Source: Klebsiella variicola (GTDB lineage Bacteria > Pseudomonadota > Gammaproteobacteria > Enterobacterales > Enterobacteriaceae). Taken from it: 64,000 nucleotides of DNA. The DNA is taken from positions 744,001 through 808,000 of the forward strand of contig NZ_CP010523.2 of NCBI RefSeq assembly GCF_000828055.2, in the 5' to 3' direction. The position numbers were made by a program, and so were the translations under genes. Under the pieces are notes generated by a model that ran no database searches, was not told the DNA's origin, and saw only the letters and a list, made by a program, of their open reading frames with translations. Positions 33,248 to 43,379 of the stretch are shown in pieces (positions within the stretch are counted from its first letter, which is position 1; every line of letters starts with the position of its first letter).

Positions 33248-34228
33248 ATGAAGCTGGAAGAAATCGTAGCCCTTAGTGTAAAGCATAATGTCTCCGATCT
33301 ACACCTGTGCAATTCCGCCGCACCGCGCTGGCGGCGGCAGGGCAAGCTGGAGCCCGCCCCGTTTCCCGCGCCGGATATCCTGGATTTACTCCACTGCAGG
33401 CTTGATGCCGCACAGTTACAGCATTGGCAGGAACAGGGCCAGATTGACTTTGCGCTGACCCTGGCCTGCGGTTCGCGGCTGCGCGCCAGCGCTTTCGCCC
33501 ATACGCGTGGAATATCGCTGGTGCTACGCCTTCTGCCTGAACAGTGCCCGCGTCTGGAGACGCTGGGCGCCCCGCCTGCGCTGAGCGAGCTGCTGGCGGA
33601 AGAGAGTGGCCTGCTGCTGGTCACCGGAGCGACGGGCAGCGGCAAGTCGACCACCCTGGCGGCGATGGTGGGGCATCTCAACCAGCATCTTGATGGCCAT
33701 ATTCTGACCCTGGAGGACCCGGTGGAGTTTATCCATCACAGCGAGCGATGCCTGATCCAGCAGCGGGAGATTGGCCGTCATTGTCCTTCGTTCGCCGCGG
33801 CGCTCCGCGTGGCGCTGCGCCAGGATCCGGATGTGATCCTGCTCGGGGAGCTACGGGACAGCGAAACCATTCGTCTGGCGTTAACGGCTGCGGAGACCGG
33901 ACATCTGGTAATGGCGACATTACATACCCGCGGCGCGGCGCCGGCGGTGGAGAGATTGATCGATGTCTTTCCGGCAGAGGAGAAAGATCAGGTTCGTAGT
34001 CAGCTGGCCGGAAGCCTGTGCGCGGTGCTGGCGCAAAAATTGTTGCCTGCACGTCAGGGCGGCAGAGTTGCGCTATACGAGCTTTTGGTCAATACCCCCG
34101 CAGTAGCTAACTTGATCCGTGAAGGAAAAGTGCACCAGTTGCCCGGCATAATGCAGACCGGGATGCAGGCCGGAATGCTGACATTTACGCAGAGTTTTCA
34201 GCAACGTGTCGCCGCAGGCGAGCTGTAA
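33248..34228 (+). CDS. yggR: PilT-like type IV pilus ATPase YggR
   Basis: The 326-residue hexameric secretion-type ATPase has Walker A GATGSGKST at residues 127-135. An Asp box (LTLEDPVEF), Walker B (DVILLGELRD) and a His box (ETGHLVMATLHT) follow. It resembles PilT retraction motors, but the surrounding genes contain no other pilus components, so partner pilins would be elsewhere. It is divergent from yggS. A 348-bp AT-rich gap follows before the CsgD-like regulator. Confidence 0.92.
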   Translation: MKLEEIVALSVKHNVSDLHLCNSAAPRWRRQGKLEPAPFPAPDILDLLHCRLDAAQLQHWQEQGQIDFALTLACGSRLRASAFAHTRGISLVLRLLPEQCPRLETLGAPPALSELLAEESGLLLVTGATGSGKSTTLAAMVGHLNQHLDGHILTLEDPVEFIHHSERCLIQQREIGRHCPSFAAALRVALRQDPDVILLGELRDSETIRLALTAAETGHLVMATLHTRGAAPAVERLIDVFPAEEKDQVRSQLAGSLCAVLAQKLLPARQGGRVALYELLVNTPAVANLIREGKVHQLPGIMQTGMQAGMLTFTQSFQQRVAAGEL

Positions 34229-34404
34229 GAGCAGCGTGAAGCAGACAGGGCGGGTTAAATGATATGTTAACTGAATGTTTGATGGCTGTTTATTTATATT
34301 ATTTGGTAATACAAATAACCATTCTGAATAAATTCAAATAACACATTCAGTTGCGATATGTCGACAGTGAATACGCATTTCCAGGAAAAAAGTTTGATTA
34401 CCTT

Positions 34405-34434
34405 TTGACAGCTTTGAGGTATTCGATTTATGCT
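34405..34434 (+). promoter_or_regulatory. Candidate sigma-70 promoter of the CsgD-like gene
   Basis: TTGACA (34405-34410) and TATGCT (34429-34434) are separated by 18 bp within the AT-rich 34229-34576 gap, giving a predicted leader of about 135 nt. The rest of the gap holds no gene. Confidence 0.5.
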
Positions 34435-34576
34435 GTTTACGGGAATAGGATGATTCTCATGGAATAGCGTTTCAATTTGTAAATTGCCAAGGCTATTTAT
34501 AAATTCACGACTGTTTGTATATTTTTTTATTCATTTAACCACCATGGCGGTGGGTAGCAGCTAAGGAGAGTTTTAA

Positions 34577-35230
34577 GTGATTAATTTAAATGGAAATTCA
34601 TCATCTTCTCGTCAGGTCACATTTATTACCCATCCGTCAATTCAGAGCAAAGCTTTTGCCAGCTATCTGAGCGAAACCCTGATGGCACCAGTGGTTTTAC
34701 AAAATATTAATAAACCACTGGCACAGCGCCTGGCGAAAGATTCTGTAATATTATTTGATATCGCAGTGTCAAATAAGAAATTAAATGGGGTATGGCGAGA
34801 TATTATTCGACTGCAGGCAGATAATCCTCGTTTGTTGATTATTAATAGCGCACAAAAGTATGAGTTATACGAAATGGCGCAGTGGCCGGCTTTATATGGC
34901 GTGTTCCGCCATGACGATGATGAATCGCGCTTAATTGAGGGCGTTAAGGCCGTACTGAACGGCGAACAGACGGCTGAATTGAGCGTGATGCACCCGGCGA
35001 TGTACGCTGCGGACCATGCATCGGCGCCCGTTGAGAACTCGCCACTCACCGAGCGGGAATGTGAGATCCTCAACGAGCTGCGCTGTGGGGCGACGAATCT
35101 GGATATTGCCCGTGCCCTGTTTATCAGCGAGAACACGGTGCGCACGCACCTGTACAATGTGTTTCGTAAACTGAGCGTGAAGAATCGCACTCAGGCGGTG
35201 AGCTGGGCGAACGAACATCTGCGGCACTAA
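34577..35230 (+). CDS. CsgD-like LuxR-family transcriptional regulator
   Basis: The 217-residue protein has an N-terminal receiver-like region without an obvious phospho-acceptor set. A C-terminal LuxR helix-turn-helix (about 150-217) contains LTERECEILNELRCGATN, IARALFISENTVRTHLYNVF and a NRTQAVSWANEHLRH ending. The tail and the WPALYGVF segment match the E. coli curli/biofilm regulator CsgD (216 residues) closely, though the curli operons are not here. The GTG start at 34577 is chosen because AAGGAGAG lies 6 bases before it. The long AT-rich leader also recalls csgD. It may control surface or biofilm functions. Confidence 0.8.
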   Translation: MINLNGNSSSSRQVTFITHPSIQSKAFASYLSETLMAPVVLQNINKPLAQRLAKDSVILFDIAVSNKKLNGVWRDIIRLQADNPRLLIINSAQKYELYEMAQWPALYGVFRHDDDESRLIEGVKAVLNGEQTAELSVMHPAMYAADHASAPVENSPLTERECEILNELRCGATNLDIARALFISENTVRTHLYNVFRKLSVKNRTQAVSWANEHLRH

Positions 35231-35282
35231 GCGGTCGGAAGCGCGCCGTCAGCAATTTGCCGGCGGCGCAGGAGAGCAGAGC

Positions 35283-35699
35283 CTAAAAGCTCTGCTCGAA
35301 GTAGCTTTCCAGAATGACCACGGCTGAGGCCGAATCAACGCTGCCTTTATTCAGCGCGCGGTAGCCGCCGTGTTCAAATAAGCCTGCCCGAGCCTCCACC
35401 GTACTCAGACGTTCATCGTGAAGGACGATCGCGACGCCAAAGCGGCCATGAATTTTATTGGCGAAATTCCGCGCGCGCGCCGTCAGCGGTTGCTCGGTGC
35501 CGTCCATATTCAGCGGCAGGCCAACGATCACCGCCTCAGGCTGCCACTCTTTGAGCAGTTTTTCGATGACATTCCAGTCCGGTTTACCGTCCTGCGCCTT
35601 CAGCGCCGGTAACGGTCGCGCGGTTGCGGTGATGCGTTGCCCCACCGCCACGCCGATGCTTTTGGTGCCGAAATCAAAGCCGAGAAAGGTTCCGCTCAT
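35283..35699 (-). CDS. yqgF: YqgF (RuvX) RNase H-fold nuclease
   Basis: The 138-residue protein starts [20 protein letters not shown], the conserved YqgF/RuvX opening with the first catalytic Asp. [29 protein letters not shown] and the final [15 protein letters not shown] with the last Asp follow. It is linked to 16S rRNA maturation and Holliday-junction resolution. Its ATG overlaps the yqgE stop (TGATG); an ATG one codon upstream is also possible. Confidence 0.95.
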   Translation of the reverse strand: MSGTFLGFDFGTKSIGVAVGQRITATARPLPALKAQDGKPDWNVIEKLLKEWQPEAVIVGLPLNMDGTEQPLTARARNFANKIHGRFGVAIVLHDERLSTVEARAGLFEHGGYRALNKGSVDSASAVVILESYFEQSF

Positions 35700-36262
35700 C
35701 ATGCATGCCCCGCGACGCCTGGCATCGTCACAATGTCGATACCAATCAGTTTCGCCGCCTCGCGCCAGCGATCGGCGATGGGCGTGCGGAAGAGAATATT
35801 CTGGTCGGCAGGGGCGGTAAGCCAGGCATTATCTAAAATCTCCTGCTCCAGTTGCCCTTTCTCCCATGAGGAGTAGCCCAGCGCCACCAGTACGTTGCCC
35901 GGCTGCCTGTCGGTACCTAAGGTTTCAAGAACATCCCGCGAGGTGGTGACCACTGTGTTATCCGAAATGCGGATACTCGAGGAGAAGTCAGAGGGCGGGG
36001 TATGCAGAATAAAACCGCGGTCTTCCGCCAGCGGGCCGCCCAGCATCACCGGTTTATCCAGACGGATCTCCGGATTGCGCGGCTCCGGAACAATCTTGAG
36101 CTTCTCAAGGATCCCTTCCACCTGCAGATTTTCCAGCGGCTTATTGATAATAATGCCCATGGCTCCCTCGTCGTTATACTCGCAGATATAGACCACGGAG
36201 CGGCGGAAAATCGGGTCCTGAAGCGCAGGCATGGCAATCAGAAAGTGATGCTGTAAATTCAT
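35699..36262 (-). CDS. yqgE: UPF0301 protein YqgE (AlgH family)
   Basis: The 187-residue protein has the AlgH/UPF0301 core ([32 protein letters not shown] and [13 protein letters not shown]). The biochemical role is unknown. The start at 36262 matches E. coli ([12 protein letters not shown]); the frame is open further upstream. It is coupled with yqgF and lies downstream of gshB on the same strand. Confidence 0.94.
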   Translation of the reverse strand: MNLQHHFLIAMPALQDPIFRRSVVYICEYNDEGAMGIIINKPLENLQVEGILEKLKIVPEPRNPEIRLDKPVMLGGPLAEDRGFILHTPPSDFSSSIRISDNTVVTTSRDVLETLGTDRQPGNVLVALGYSSWEKGQLEQEILDNAWLTAPADQNILFRTPIADRWREAAKLIGIDIVTMPGVAGHA

Positions 36263-36435
36263 TGTCAGAGGTTCTGTTCCTGGTTCAAAAAGCAACACCC
36301 AGTATGCGGGCAAAGTAGAATAGTGTCGATGCACTTTATCTGGCTGGCGCCCGAGTGGCGCTGGCTGGCGGCGTTTCACGAGCGCGGTCAACCGCGCTCG
36401 CTGCGCCATGAGCGGACGTTTATCCGCCCTGGTGT

Positions 36436-37386
36436 TTATTTGGTGATACGTCTTTCGATAGCGTCCATCAGCATGCCGGTGATCGAAATATCCGGGAAGG
36501 CGGCTTCAATCTCACGCACGCAGGTGGGGCTGGTGACGTTAATTTCCGTCAGACGGTCGCCGATGATATCCAGGCCGACGAAGATAAGACCTTTGGCTTT
36601 CAGCGTCGGGCCGACGCGGCGGGCTATTTCCCAGTCGCTTTCGGTCAACGGGCGAGCTTCGCCACGGCCGCCGGCAGCCAGGTTGCCGCGGGTCTCGCCG
36701 CCCTGCGGAATACGCGCCAGGCAGTAAGGCACCGGCTCGCCGTCCACCACCAGCACGCGCTTGTCGCCGTCTTTAATGGCGGGCAGATAGTTCTGCGCCA
36801 TGCAGTAGCGGCTGCCGAGCTCGGTCAGGGTCTCCGTGATCACGCCAAGGTTCGGATCGCCGGCTTTGACGCGGAAAATCGAGGCACCGCCCATGCCGTC
36901 GAGCGGTTTCATGATGATATCGCCGTGTTTTTCCCAGAAGGCCTTCAGCTGGGCTTTATTGCGGGTGACCAGCGTTTCCGGCGTCAGTTCAGAGAACCAG
37001 GCGGTGAACAGTTTCTCGTTACAGTCGCGCAGGCTCTGCGGCTTGTTGACGATAAGCGTGCCTTTCTCTTCCGCCCGTTCCAGGATGTAGGTGGCATAAA
37101 TAAATTCGGTATCGAACGGAGGATCTTTACGCATCAAAATAACGTCAAGATCGGCCAGCGGCAGATCCTGCTCACCGGTGAAGTCATACCATTTATCGTA
37201 GTTCTGTTCGACGCTCAGCGTGCGCGTACGGGCGCGGGCTTCGCCGTTGATCAAATAGAGGTCGTTCATCTCCATATAATGGAGTTCATAGCCGCGACGT
37301 TGCGCTTCCAGCAACATAGCGAAGCTGGTGTCTTTCTTGATGTTGATGGTTGCGATGGGATCCATCACGATGCCGAGCTTGATCAT
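36436..37386 (-). CDS. gshB: Glutathione synthetase
   Basis: The 316-residue ATP-grasp enzyme joins gamma-glutamylcysteine and glycine to make glutathione. Visible motifs include [46 protein letters not shown] and the C-terminal [14 protein letters not shown] metal/ATP site. Length is the same as E. coli GshB. It lies 20 bp after rsmE and before yqgE-yqgF on one strand, the conserved cluster. Its product feeds the gss reaction at the window's start. Confidence 0.97.
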   Translation of the reverse strand: MIKLGIVMDPIATINIKKDTSFAMLLEAQRRGYELHYMEMNDLYLINGEARARTRTLSVEQNYDKWYDFTGEQDLPLADLDVILMRKDPPFDTEFIYATYILERAEEKGTLIVNKPQSLRDCNEKLFTAWFSELTPETLVTRNKAQLKAFWEKHGDIIMKPLDGMGGASIFRVKAGDPNLGVITETLTELGSRYCMAQNYLPAIKDGDKRVLVVDGEPVPYCLARIPQGGETRGNLAAGGRGEARPLTESDWEIARRVGPTLKAKGLIFVGLDIIGDRLTEINVTSPTCVREIEAAFPDISITGMLMDAIERRITK

Positions 37387-37406
37387 GGTTCTTCTCCGTT
37401 AACGCC

Positions 37407-38138
37407 TCAACCTAAGTCGCCAAAACGCACCTGCAGGGCGGTGATGGCGGTGAGCGCAGTAGTCTCTGTACGCAGAACGCGCGGTCCCAACAGGATATCA
37501 GTAAACTGGTATTGCGCGGTCATCGCTATCTCTTCTGCCGATAGCCCACCTTCCGGACCAATCAGCAAACGGACGCGTTCAACCGGTAGCGGCAGCGTAT
37601 TAATGCTGGCGCTGGCGCGCGGGTGCAGGTTGAGCTTCAGCCCGCTGTCCTGCTCGGCGCACCACTCTTCCAGCTGCATGGCCGGACGTATTTCCGGTAC
37701 CACATTACGACCGCTCTGTTCGCAGGCGGCAATAGCGATTTTCTGCCACTGCTGGATCTTCTTCTGCAAACGTTCGGCGTCCAGTTTAACGCCGCAGCGC
37801 TCGGAAAACAGTGGCGTTATGAGGCTTACCCCGAGTTCGATCGATTTCTGGATAGTAAATTCCATTTTTTCACCGCGCGACATCACCTGGCCTAAGTGAA
37901 TATGCAGCGGCGATTCACGATCGTCGGGTTCGCCGCTGAGCACTTCAACCGTGACATTTTTCTTGCCGGCCTCGGTGATGACGGCGTCAAATACCTGGTT
38001 ACTGCCGTCAAAAAGCTGTAGGTGCTGACCTGCGGTCATGCGCAGGACGCGACCGACGTGGTTGGCCGCGTCATCGCTCAGCGCAATCTGGCTGCCGACA
38101 GTGAGGCGTTCTGGATGATGGATGCGAGGAATGCGCAT
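37407..38138 (-). CDS. rsmE: 16S rRNA (uridine-1498-N3)-methyltransferase RsmE
   Basis: The 243-residue SPOUT methyltransferase has an N-terminal PUA-like RNA-binding domain ([12 protein letters not shown] start). The C-terminal trefoil knot contains [13 protein letters not shown] and [12 protein letters not shown], the SAM-binding knot. The ATG at 38138 matches the E. coli start; an in-frame start 25 codons upstream is ignored. It is followed by gshB. Confidence 0.95.
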   Translation of the reverse strand: MRIPRIHHPERLTVGSQIALSDDAANHVGRVLRMTAGQHLQLFDGSNQVFDAVITEAGKKNVTVEVLSGEPDDRESPLHIHLGQVMSRGEKMEFTIQKSIELGVSLITPLFSERCGVKLDAERLQKKIQQWQKIAIAACEQSGRNVVPEIRPAMQLEEWCAEQDSGLKLNLHPRASASINTLPLPVERVRLLIGPEGGLSAEEIAMTAQYQFTDILLGPRVLRTETTALTAITALQVRFGDLG

Positions 38139-38229
38139 GCTTGATATTCCGTTCGTTGCGCAGATGCCAGCTTCCCGCCACCGGGCGGGAAGCACAGGGC
38201 TGCAAATTAACAATTGCCGCTAGTGTAGG

Positions 38230-38937
38230 TTAGCTCTTTTGCGCCTGGCAAGCCTGCTGGACATACGGATTATGGTTGCCCTGCACTTTCGCGATGCGCT
38301 CATCGCGCTCACATTCCCAGGCGGTGACCGGGTACTGTTTATCCCAGGCGGTAAACAATTGAGTTTGCTGGCGGGAAAGATTCAGCTGGTAGCGGTCGCG
38401 CATATAGAAGTAGGTGCGGGCGATAGCGCCGCGGGCGCGGGCAGGGGGCTCGGCGACTTTATCTTTAAAATCGACCTTCATGGTGCACTGGCCGTACTGG
38501 CCTTCACCGCCGTTCCACTGGCTGTACATAAAGTTGCCGCGATCGCCATTGACTTCCCCTACCGCCGGCTGCAGGTTGTGCATATCGCTTTCCATCTTGC
38601 GGTACTCCGGATCTTTGGCGCAGTTTTGCCGCCCGCCTTCCTGCCAGCACTGGCGCTGATGGCCGAACTGCCACGCCGGCACCACGTGTTCCCATTCAAC
38701 CCGGCTGGCGCGGTTCTCATTTTTACGCACTTTATAGCCGCAAGATTCCAGATCGATAACGCCTTTTTTACCCTGCCAGTCGATTTTACAGCCACAATAA
38801 AAGTCGCCCGGAACGTCGGCGTTCACTTTGACGCCAGCGGCCTTGGCCTGGGAAAAACTATTAATACCGGCGGCCGCGAGCGGGCCACTGACTGCCGTGC
38901 TCAATACCGCAACGGCTAAAATATGCATACGGGACAT
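38230..38937 (-). CDS. endA: Periplasmic DNA-specific endonuclease I
   Basis: The 235-residue protein has a signal peptide ([23 protein letters not shown]) and a beta-beta-alpha metal nuclease domain with [14 protein letters not shown] and the downstream [19 protein letters not shown] motif. It also carries eight Cys that form the disulfides of this family. It cuts double-stranded DNA in the periplasm. The ATG at 38937 matches E. coli EndA length (235). Confidence 0.96.
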   Translation of the reverse strand: MSRMHILAVAVLSTAVSGPLAAAGINSFSQAKAAGVKVNADVPGDFYCGCKIDWQGKKGVIDLESCGYKVRKNENRASRVEWEHVVPAWQFGHQRQCWQEGGRQNCAKDPEYRKMESDMHNLQPAVGEVNGDRGNFMYSQWNGGEGQYGQCTMKVDFKDKVAEPPARARGAIARTYFYMRDRYQLNLSRQQTQLFTAWDKQYPVTAWECERDERIAKVQGNHNPYVQQACQAQKS

Positions 38938-39031
38938 CGTTAACTCCGTGTCAAAACGAGCCCGCAACGTAGCGAATGAGGTTGCTGGATGCAATCAGTC
39001 AGATCAGAAAGTTTCTAATAAATTCTGATGG

Positions 39032-39532
39032 TTATTTTTCAGCCACCAGCAGATCGCCGCAGTGAACGCAGCGGTAGGTGGCCTCGCCGCGCACCACCCG
39101 GTTATGGCGACGGACGGTGAGCTGATGCTGCTGACAGCGACAGCGGTAGGGGAAGGTGTTCTGGCGGACCGAATCGAGTTCAAAACGGTGGGTGCGACGC
39201 GCGGGAACGCCAAGGACGTTCTCCATCATCCATTTCCACTCTTTACCGTGCGGCGCGACGCGGCCAAAGTGCTGCCAGACCAGCAGGTGCGCCAGCTCGT
39301 GCGGCACCACTTCATCGATAAACTCCTGCTGATTTTCCAGCAGCAGCACCGGATTTAAACGAATTTCGTTTTTCTCCAGCCAGGCGGTGCCGGCGGAGGT
39401 ACCGCGCTGCTGGTAGACCAGCGTCGGCTCAGCGTAGCGGCGTTCCAGTTTGAGGTTCGCTTTGGCGAGATGCTCCCGCAGGCTGCGCATCACGGCCTGC
39501 TGAATAGCGATGGGAATACGGGGTGTTTTCAT
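39032..39532 (-). CDS. sprT: SprT family zinc-dependent protein
   Basis: The 166-residue protein has the metallopeptidase-like HELAHLLVW motif in [17 protein letters not shown]-terminal zinc ribbon built from CRCQQH and CVHCG follows. SprT-like domains are related to the eukaryotic DNA-protein crosslink protease Spartan; the bacterial function is not settled. It lies between endA and galP as in E. coli. Confidence 0.93.
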   Translation of the reverse strand: MKTPRIPIAIQQAVMRSLREHLAKANLKLERRYAEPTLVYQQRGTSAGTAWLEKNEIRLNPVLLLENQQEFIDEVVPHELAHLLVWQHFGRVAPHGKEWKWMMENVLGVPARRTHRFELDSVRQNTFPYRCRCQQHQLTVRRHNRVVRGEATYRCVHCGDLLVAEK

Positions 39533-39574
39533 AGCGCCAGAGGATAGTGCGACGAGCGGGGGAGAGCAAGAGGA

Positions 39575-39601
39575 AGCTTCCTCCCGGGAGGGGAGGAAGC
39601 T
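39575..39601 (-). terminator. Hairpin after galP
   Basis: AGCTTCCTCC and GGAGGAAGCT form a perfect 10-bp stem with a 7-base loop, 8 bp after the galP stop. The following minus-strand bases are pyrimidine-rich rather than a pure T-run. Confidence 0.55.
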
Positions 39602-39609
39602 CAGGCGGG

Positions 39610-41004
39610 TTAGTCGCGGGCGCCGATTTCACGCAGCGGACGACCCTGCATCAGGTTACGTTCAATATGTTCCAGCGAGACGTTTTTGGTTTCCGGAATC
39701 AGCCAGATAGTCAGCAGGATAAACAGCACGTTCAGACCGCCGTACACCCAGAAGGTATTGGCGCTGCCCAGCGAGTTGAGCATGGTCAGGAAGGTGGCGC
39801 CGACAATCATATTGGCAATCCAGTTGGTCGCTGTGGAGCAGGTGATGCCGAAGTCGCGGCCTTTCAGCGGTTGGATTTCGGAACACAGTACCCAAATCAG
39901 CGGACCGGCGCTCATGGCGAAACCGACGATGAACATCAGCAGCATCAGGACGGCGATGTACTGCGCGGTAGAGGAGTGAATGCCGATGTGCATCATGCTA
40001 CCCAGCACGCCCATGCCCGCGGCCATCACGATAAAGCCGAGGATCAGCGTTGGTTTACGGCCCCAGCGGTCGACCAGACCGATAGCGATAAAGGTGGCCA
40101 GCACGTTGGTCAGACCGACGATCACCGTCCCCCACATCTGCTCGGTGGTGTTGGCATAGCCCGCCAGTTCAAAAATCTTCGGTGCGTAGTACATGATGAC
40201 GTTCATGCCGGTGAACTGCTGCATCACCTGCAGCAGAATACCGAGGAACACCGCGCGGCGGAAGTTACTGTTGTCTTTGAACAGCGACCAGCCGGACTGT
40301 TTCACCTTCAGGCTTTCGCGGATTTCGTCGAGCTCACGTTTCGCTTCGGCGCTGGTATCGCGCAGGCGCAGCAGCACGCGTTCGGCATCGACGAAACGAC
40401 GTTTGGCGGCGAACCAGCGCGGGCTGTCCGGCAGGAAGATAACGCCGATCAGCAGCAATACCGCCGGAATAATGATCACGCCGAGCATCCAGCGCCACGC
40501 GCCGCTGTAGCTGAAAGCGGTGTCAGAGAGATAGGCGCCGAGGATCCCGATGGTGATCATCAGCTGGTACATCGAAATCATACTGCCGCGGATTTTCTCT
40601 GGCGCGATTTCCGACAGATACAGCGGAGCCGTGTATGAAGCGACGCCCACCGCCAGGCCCAGCAGCACGCGGGAAACCAGCAGGATCTCGACGTTTGGCG
40701 CGGCAGCGGAGAACAGAGAGCCGGCGACAAAGAGGATGGCGCCGATCATCAGGCTTTTTTTACGGCCCAGTTTGAAGGAGAGCCAGCCGCTGCCGACCGC
40801 ACCGACGGCAGCCCCGAACATCATGGAGCTGACCACCCACTCCTGGGTGTGGGCTGAAATCTGGAACTCATTGGCAATAAAGGGTAAGGCACCCGCAATA
40901 ACACCGATATCAAGGCCGAACAGCAGGCCAGCCAGCGCGGCGAGGAAACAGACGAAGAACGTCATAGTCTTGTTCGAACGCCCTTGTTTTTTGTTGTCAG
41001 GCAT
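39610..41004 (-). CDS. galP: Galactose:proton symporter GalP
   Basis: The 464-residue protein is a twelve-segment sugar porter of the major facilitator superfamily. It shows the family signatures [22 protein letters not shown] and the [12 protein letters not shown] ending. It imports galactose and also glucose with protons. It is monocistronic, and its promoter region contains an exact GalR/GalS operator and a CRP site. Confidence 0.96.
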   Translation of the reverse strand: MPDNKKQGRSNKTMTFFVCFLAALAGLLFGLDIGVIAGALPFIANEFQISAHTQEWVVSSMMFGAAVGAVGSGWLSFKLGRKKSLMIGAILFVAGSLFSAAAPNVEILLVSRVLLGLAVGVASYTAPLYLSEIAPEKIRGSMISMYQLMITIGILGAYLSDTAFSYSGAWRWMLGVIIIPAVLLLIGVIFLPDSPRWFAAKRRFVDAERVLLRLRDTSAEAKRELDEIRESLKVKQSGWSLFKDNSNFRRAVFLGILLQVMQQFTGMNVIMYYAPKIFELAGYANTTEQMWGTVIVGLTNVLATFIAIGLVDRWGRKPTLILGFIVMAAGMGVLGSMMHIGIHSSTAQYIAVLMLLMFIVGFAMSAGPLIWVLCSEIQPLKGRDFGITCSTATNWIANMIVGATFLTMLNSLGSANTFWVYGGLNVLFILLTIWLIPETKNVSLEHIERNLMQGRPLREIGARD

Positions 41005-41069
41005 AACGCCCTCCAGTTGAGTTATTGATTCTGTCGATGGTTAGGGTAGGACACTCGACGGTAAAAAAA

Positions 41070-41085
41070 CGTGATTATAGTCACG
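41070..41085 (-). promoter_or_regulatory. CRP site upstream of galP
   Basis: CGTGATTATAGTCACG has perfect GTGA and TCAC half-sites with 6-bp spacing, next to the Gal operator in the 379-bp galP-metK gap. The gap contains no gene. Confidence 0.65.
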
Positions 41086-41088
41086 GCT

Positions 41089-41104
41089 GTGTAATCGTTT
41101 ACAC
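41089..41104 (-). promoter_or_regulatory. GalR/GalS operator of galP
   Basis: GTGTAATCGTTTACAC matches the gal operator consensus GTGNAANCGNTTNCAC completely, 85 bp upstream of the galP ATG. Confidence 0.85.
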
Positions 41105-41342
41105 AAAGGTAAAGAAACGTAATCCATTAAATGCTTTTTAAATCAGCAGTATATACAAGGATAGTCGACATTTTGAAAAACGGTAATCAGAGTTGACCGA
41201 AACAATATGTAACATTGTGAAAAATACCCGCACGCTATGCCTGTTATGGAAACAAAGGGGCAGTCATCATAATGTAATCGCTTTCATCGCGTTACCGCGT
41301 TTCGCTGAAGCGAAGCGCAGGGGGGAGGGAGACGGAAACAAA

Positions 41343-41365
41343 AAGGCCAGCGCGAGGCTGGCCTT
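41343..41365 (-). terminator. metK terminator
   Basis: AAGGCCAGC and GCTGGCCTT form a perfect 9-bp stem, followed on the minus strand by TTTTTGTTT, 18 bp beyond the metK stop. Confidence 0.8.
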
Positions 41366-41383
41366 GAAGAGAGGAAGCAGGGG

Positions 41384-42538
41384 TTATTTCAGACCGGCCG
41401 CTTCGCGCAGCAGAGCCGCTTTGTCGGTTTTTTCCCATGGGAAATGCTCGCGACCAAAGTGACCGTAAGCCGCGGTTTCTTTGTAGATCGGGTGCAGCAG
41501 GTCCAGCATCTGAATCAGGCCGTACGGACGCAGGTCGAAGAACTCGCGCACCAGCAGGGTCAGCTGTTCAGAAGGCACTTTCTCGGTGCCGAAGGTTTCC
41601 ACCATGATCGACGTCGGTTCAGCGACGCCGATAGCGTAGGAGACCTGAATTTCACAACGATCGGCCAGGCCCGCGGCAACGATGTTTTTCGCCACATAGC
41701 GCGCCGCGTAGGCTGCGGAACGGTCAACTTTAGATGGATCTTTACCGGAGAACGCGCCGCCGCCGTGACGAGCCATGCCGCCGTAGGTATCAACGATGAT
41801 CTTACGACCGGTCAGACCGCAGTCGCCCATCGGGCCGCCGATAACGAAACGTCCGGTCGGGTTGATGAAGAATTTGGTCGAAGCGTTCAGCCATTCGGTC
41901 GGCAGGGTCGGCTTGATGATCTCTTCCATCACCGCTTCCTGCAGGGATTTCTGGTCGATGTCTTCCGCGTGCTGCGTGGACAGAACCACCGCATCGATGC
42001 CGACGATTTTGCCGTCGTCATACTGGAAGGTCACCTGGCTTTTCGCATCCGGACGCAGCCACGGCAGGGTGCCGTTTTTACGCACTTCAGCCTGGCGCTG
42101 CACCAGACGGTGAGCATAGGTCACCGGCGCCGGCATCAGCACGTCGGTTTCGTTGGTCGCATAGCCAAACATCAAACCCTGGTCGCCTGCGCCCTGTTCC
42201 AGCGGGTCGGCACGGTCGACGCCCTGGTTGATGTCCGGAGACTGTTTACCAATGGCGCTCAGAACGGCACACGAGTTGGCGTCAAAGCCCATATCGGAAT
42301 GCACGTAGCCAATTTCGCGGACGGTGTTGCGGGTGATCTCTTCGATATCAACCCATGCGCTGGTGGTGATTTCGCCGCCTACCAGCACCATGCCGGTTTT
42401 GACATAGGTTTCACATGCGACACGCGCTTTCGGATCCTGCTCGAGGATCGCATCCAGCACGGCATCAGAGATTTGGTCAGCAATTTTGTCAGGATGCCCT
42501 TCTGATACGGACTCAGACGTAAAAAGGTGTTTTGCCAT
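41384..42538 (-). CDS. metK: S-adenosylmethionine synthetase
   Basis: The 384-residue enzyme makes SAM from methionine and ATP. Motifs present are [16 protein letters not shown] near the N-terminus, [12 protein letters not shown] at about 115-126 and [22 protein letters not shown] supplies methyl groups to trmB and rsmE products and aminopropyl groups for spermidine. Three MetJ-type 8-mers lie upstream, consistent with methionine control. Confidence 0.98.
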   Translation of the reverse strand: MAKHLFTSESVSEGHPDKIADQISDAVLDAILEQDPKARVACETYVKTGMVLVGGEITTSAWVDIEEITRNTVREIGYVHSDMGFDANSCAVLSAIGKQSPDINQGVDRADPLEQGAGDQGLMFGYATNETDVLMPAPVTYAHRLVQRQAEVRKNGTLPWLRPDAKSQVTFQYDDGKIVGIDAVVLSTQHAEDIDQKSLQEAVMEEIIKPTLPTEWLNASTKFFINPTGRFVIGGPMGDCGLTGRKIIVDTYGGMARHGGGAFSGKDPSKVDRSAAYAARYVAKNIVAAGLADRCEIQVSYAIGVAEPTSIMVETFGTEKVPSEQLTLLVREFFDLRPYGLIQMLDLLHPIYKETAAYGHFGREHFPWEKTDKAALLREAAGLK

Positions 42539-42658
42539 ATTTTATTTCACCTGTGGACGATTCGGATAGCTCATACTGTTGTGTAATGTGGCTTTGGTGG
42601 ATAATCAGCGCAAAGCCGCGCAGGTAGCGACACGAGCAGTCTGAGTGTTAATCAGTAT

Positions 42659-42682
42659 AGACGGATTAACTTCTGGATGGCT
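42659..42682 (-). promoter_or_regulatory. MetJ box array upstream of metK
   Basis: Three contiguous 8-mers, AGACGGAT, TAACTTCT and GGATGGCT, match the MetJ consensus AGACGTCT at 6, 5 and 5 of 8 positions. They adjoin a TATACT -10-like element on the minus strand (42654-42659). Confidence 0.6.
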
Positions 42683-43239
42683 ATTTTAGGTCAATTCTTG
42701 AGCCCATTTCCAGCCTTTTTTGATGGCGGTCGCATTTATGGGAAAACCCGCCTGGCAAATTTTCCTGACAACCGCGCAAACGCACACATTTTTATTTTGC
42801 TTTTTACCCTGCTTCTCGGTATAAAACGCCGCGCGCGGCTCATTAAAAAAGCGCACGGGGCATCGCCCTGTGGTGCCACTTCCAGCCGGGTTAAGCAGTC
42901 TGTATTTACAGAATCTCGCAGCGGCGTAGCGCCTGTTGCCCGGTATGTATAGCTTTGGCTTGTCGCCGACCCTGTCGCAGGGCGGTGTGGAGGTGATACC
43001 AGATAATGAACCAATGTTTTTCGCTTGATTCGTCGCGTCGTTCTGTCGCGCGTCAGCACTCCGCAACCTGCATCTCTCTCATGCAAACCAGCCGATGTTC
43101 ACCCCATCTCGGCGCTTCTCAGGATTCCAGGGCCGGTCGGTCGTAAGAAAACTGAACAAGGGCGCTCTTGCCAGGCAAGAGTTTTCTCGTGGTTTCTCCG
43201 GACTGTCATACTCTGTTCGGCTACGTGTTATACGATGAT
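42683..43239. other. Gene-poor stretch between metK and yqgB
   Basis: I see no convincing gene. Open frames on both strands lack ribosome-binding sites and have unnatural composition (Arg- and Ser-rich). The right part should hold the yqgB/speA promoter and a long leader. Confidence 0.5.
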
Positions 43240-43371
43240 ATGAATAAGAAACCGGTCGCGCAGTCGCAAAACCAGCAGATAGTGCTGGGCTTTAGGACTG
43301 TTCATGGGTTGTTATCGCATCTTTGGACTGCGATAGTAGTTAACTGTCTTACACTTATTATTAAAAATTGA
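43240..43371 (+). CDS. yqgB: Small protein YqgB
   Basis: The 43-residue product starts MNKKPVAQ and contains [14 protein letters not shown], clearly related to E. coli YqgB (MKKKPVAQ, and LLSQFQAAIVVNC). Its stop codon lies 8 bp before the speA ATG, so the two are probably co-transcribed. In E. coli it is reported as acid-induced; molecular function is unknown. The C-terminal half is hydrophobic enough for membrane association. Confidence 0.8.
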   Translation: MNKKPVAQSQNQQIVLGFRTVHGLLSHLWTAIVVNCLTLIIKN

Positions 43372-43379
43372 GGTTCGCT

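Noticed and set aside
33248..34228. yggR as part of a complete type IV pilus locus
   Set aside because: No pilin, PilB, PilC or secretin genes lie in the surrounding sequence.
42677..42952. Possible 91-residue gene between metK and yqgB
   Set aside because: No ribosome-binding site, no recognisable similarity, and it overlaps the metK control region (MetJ boxes).
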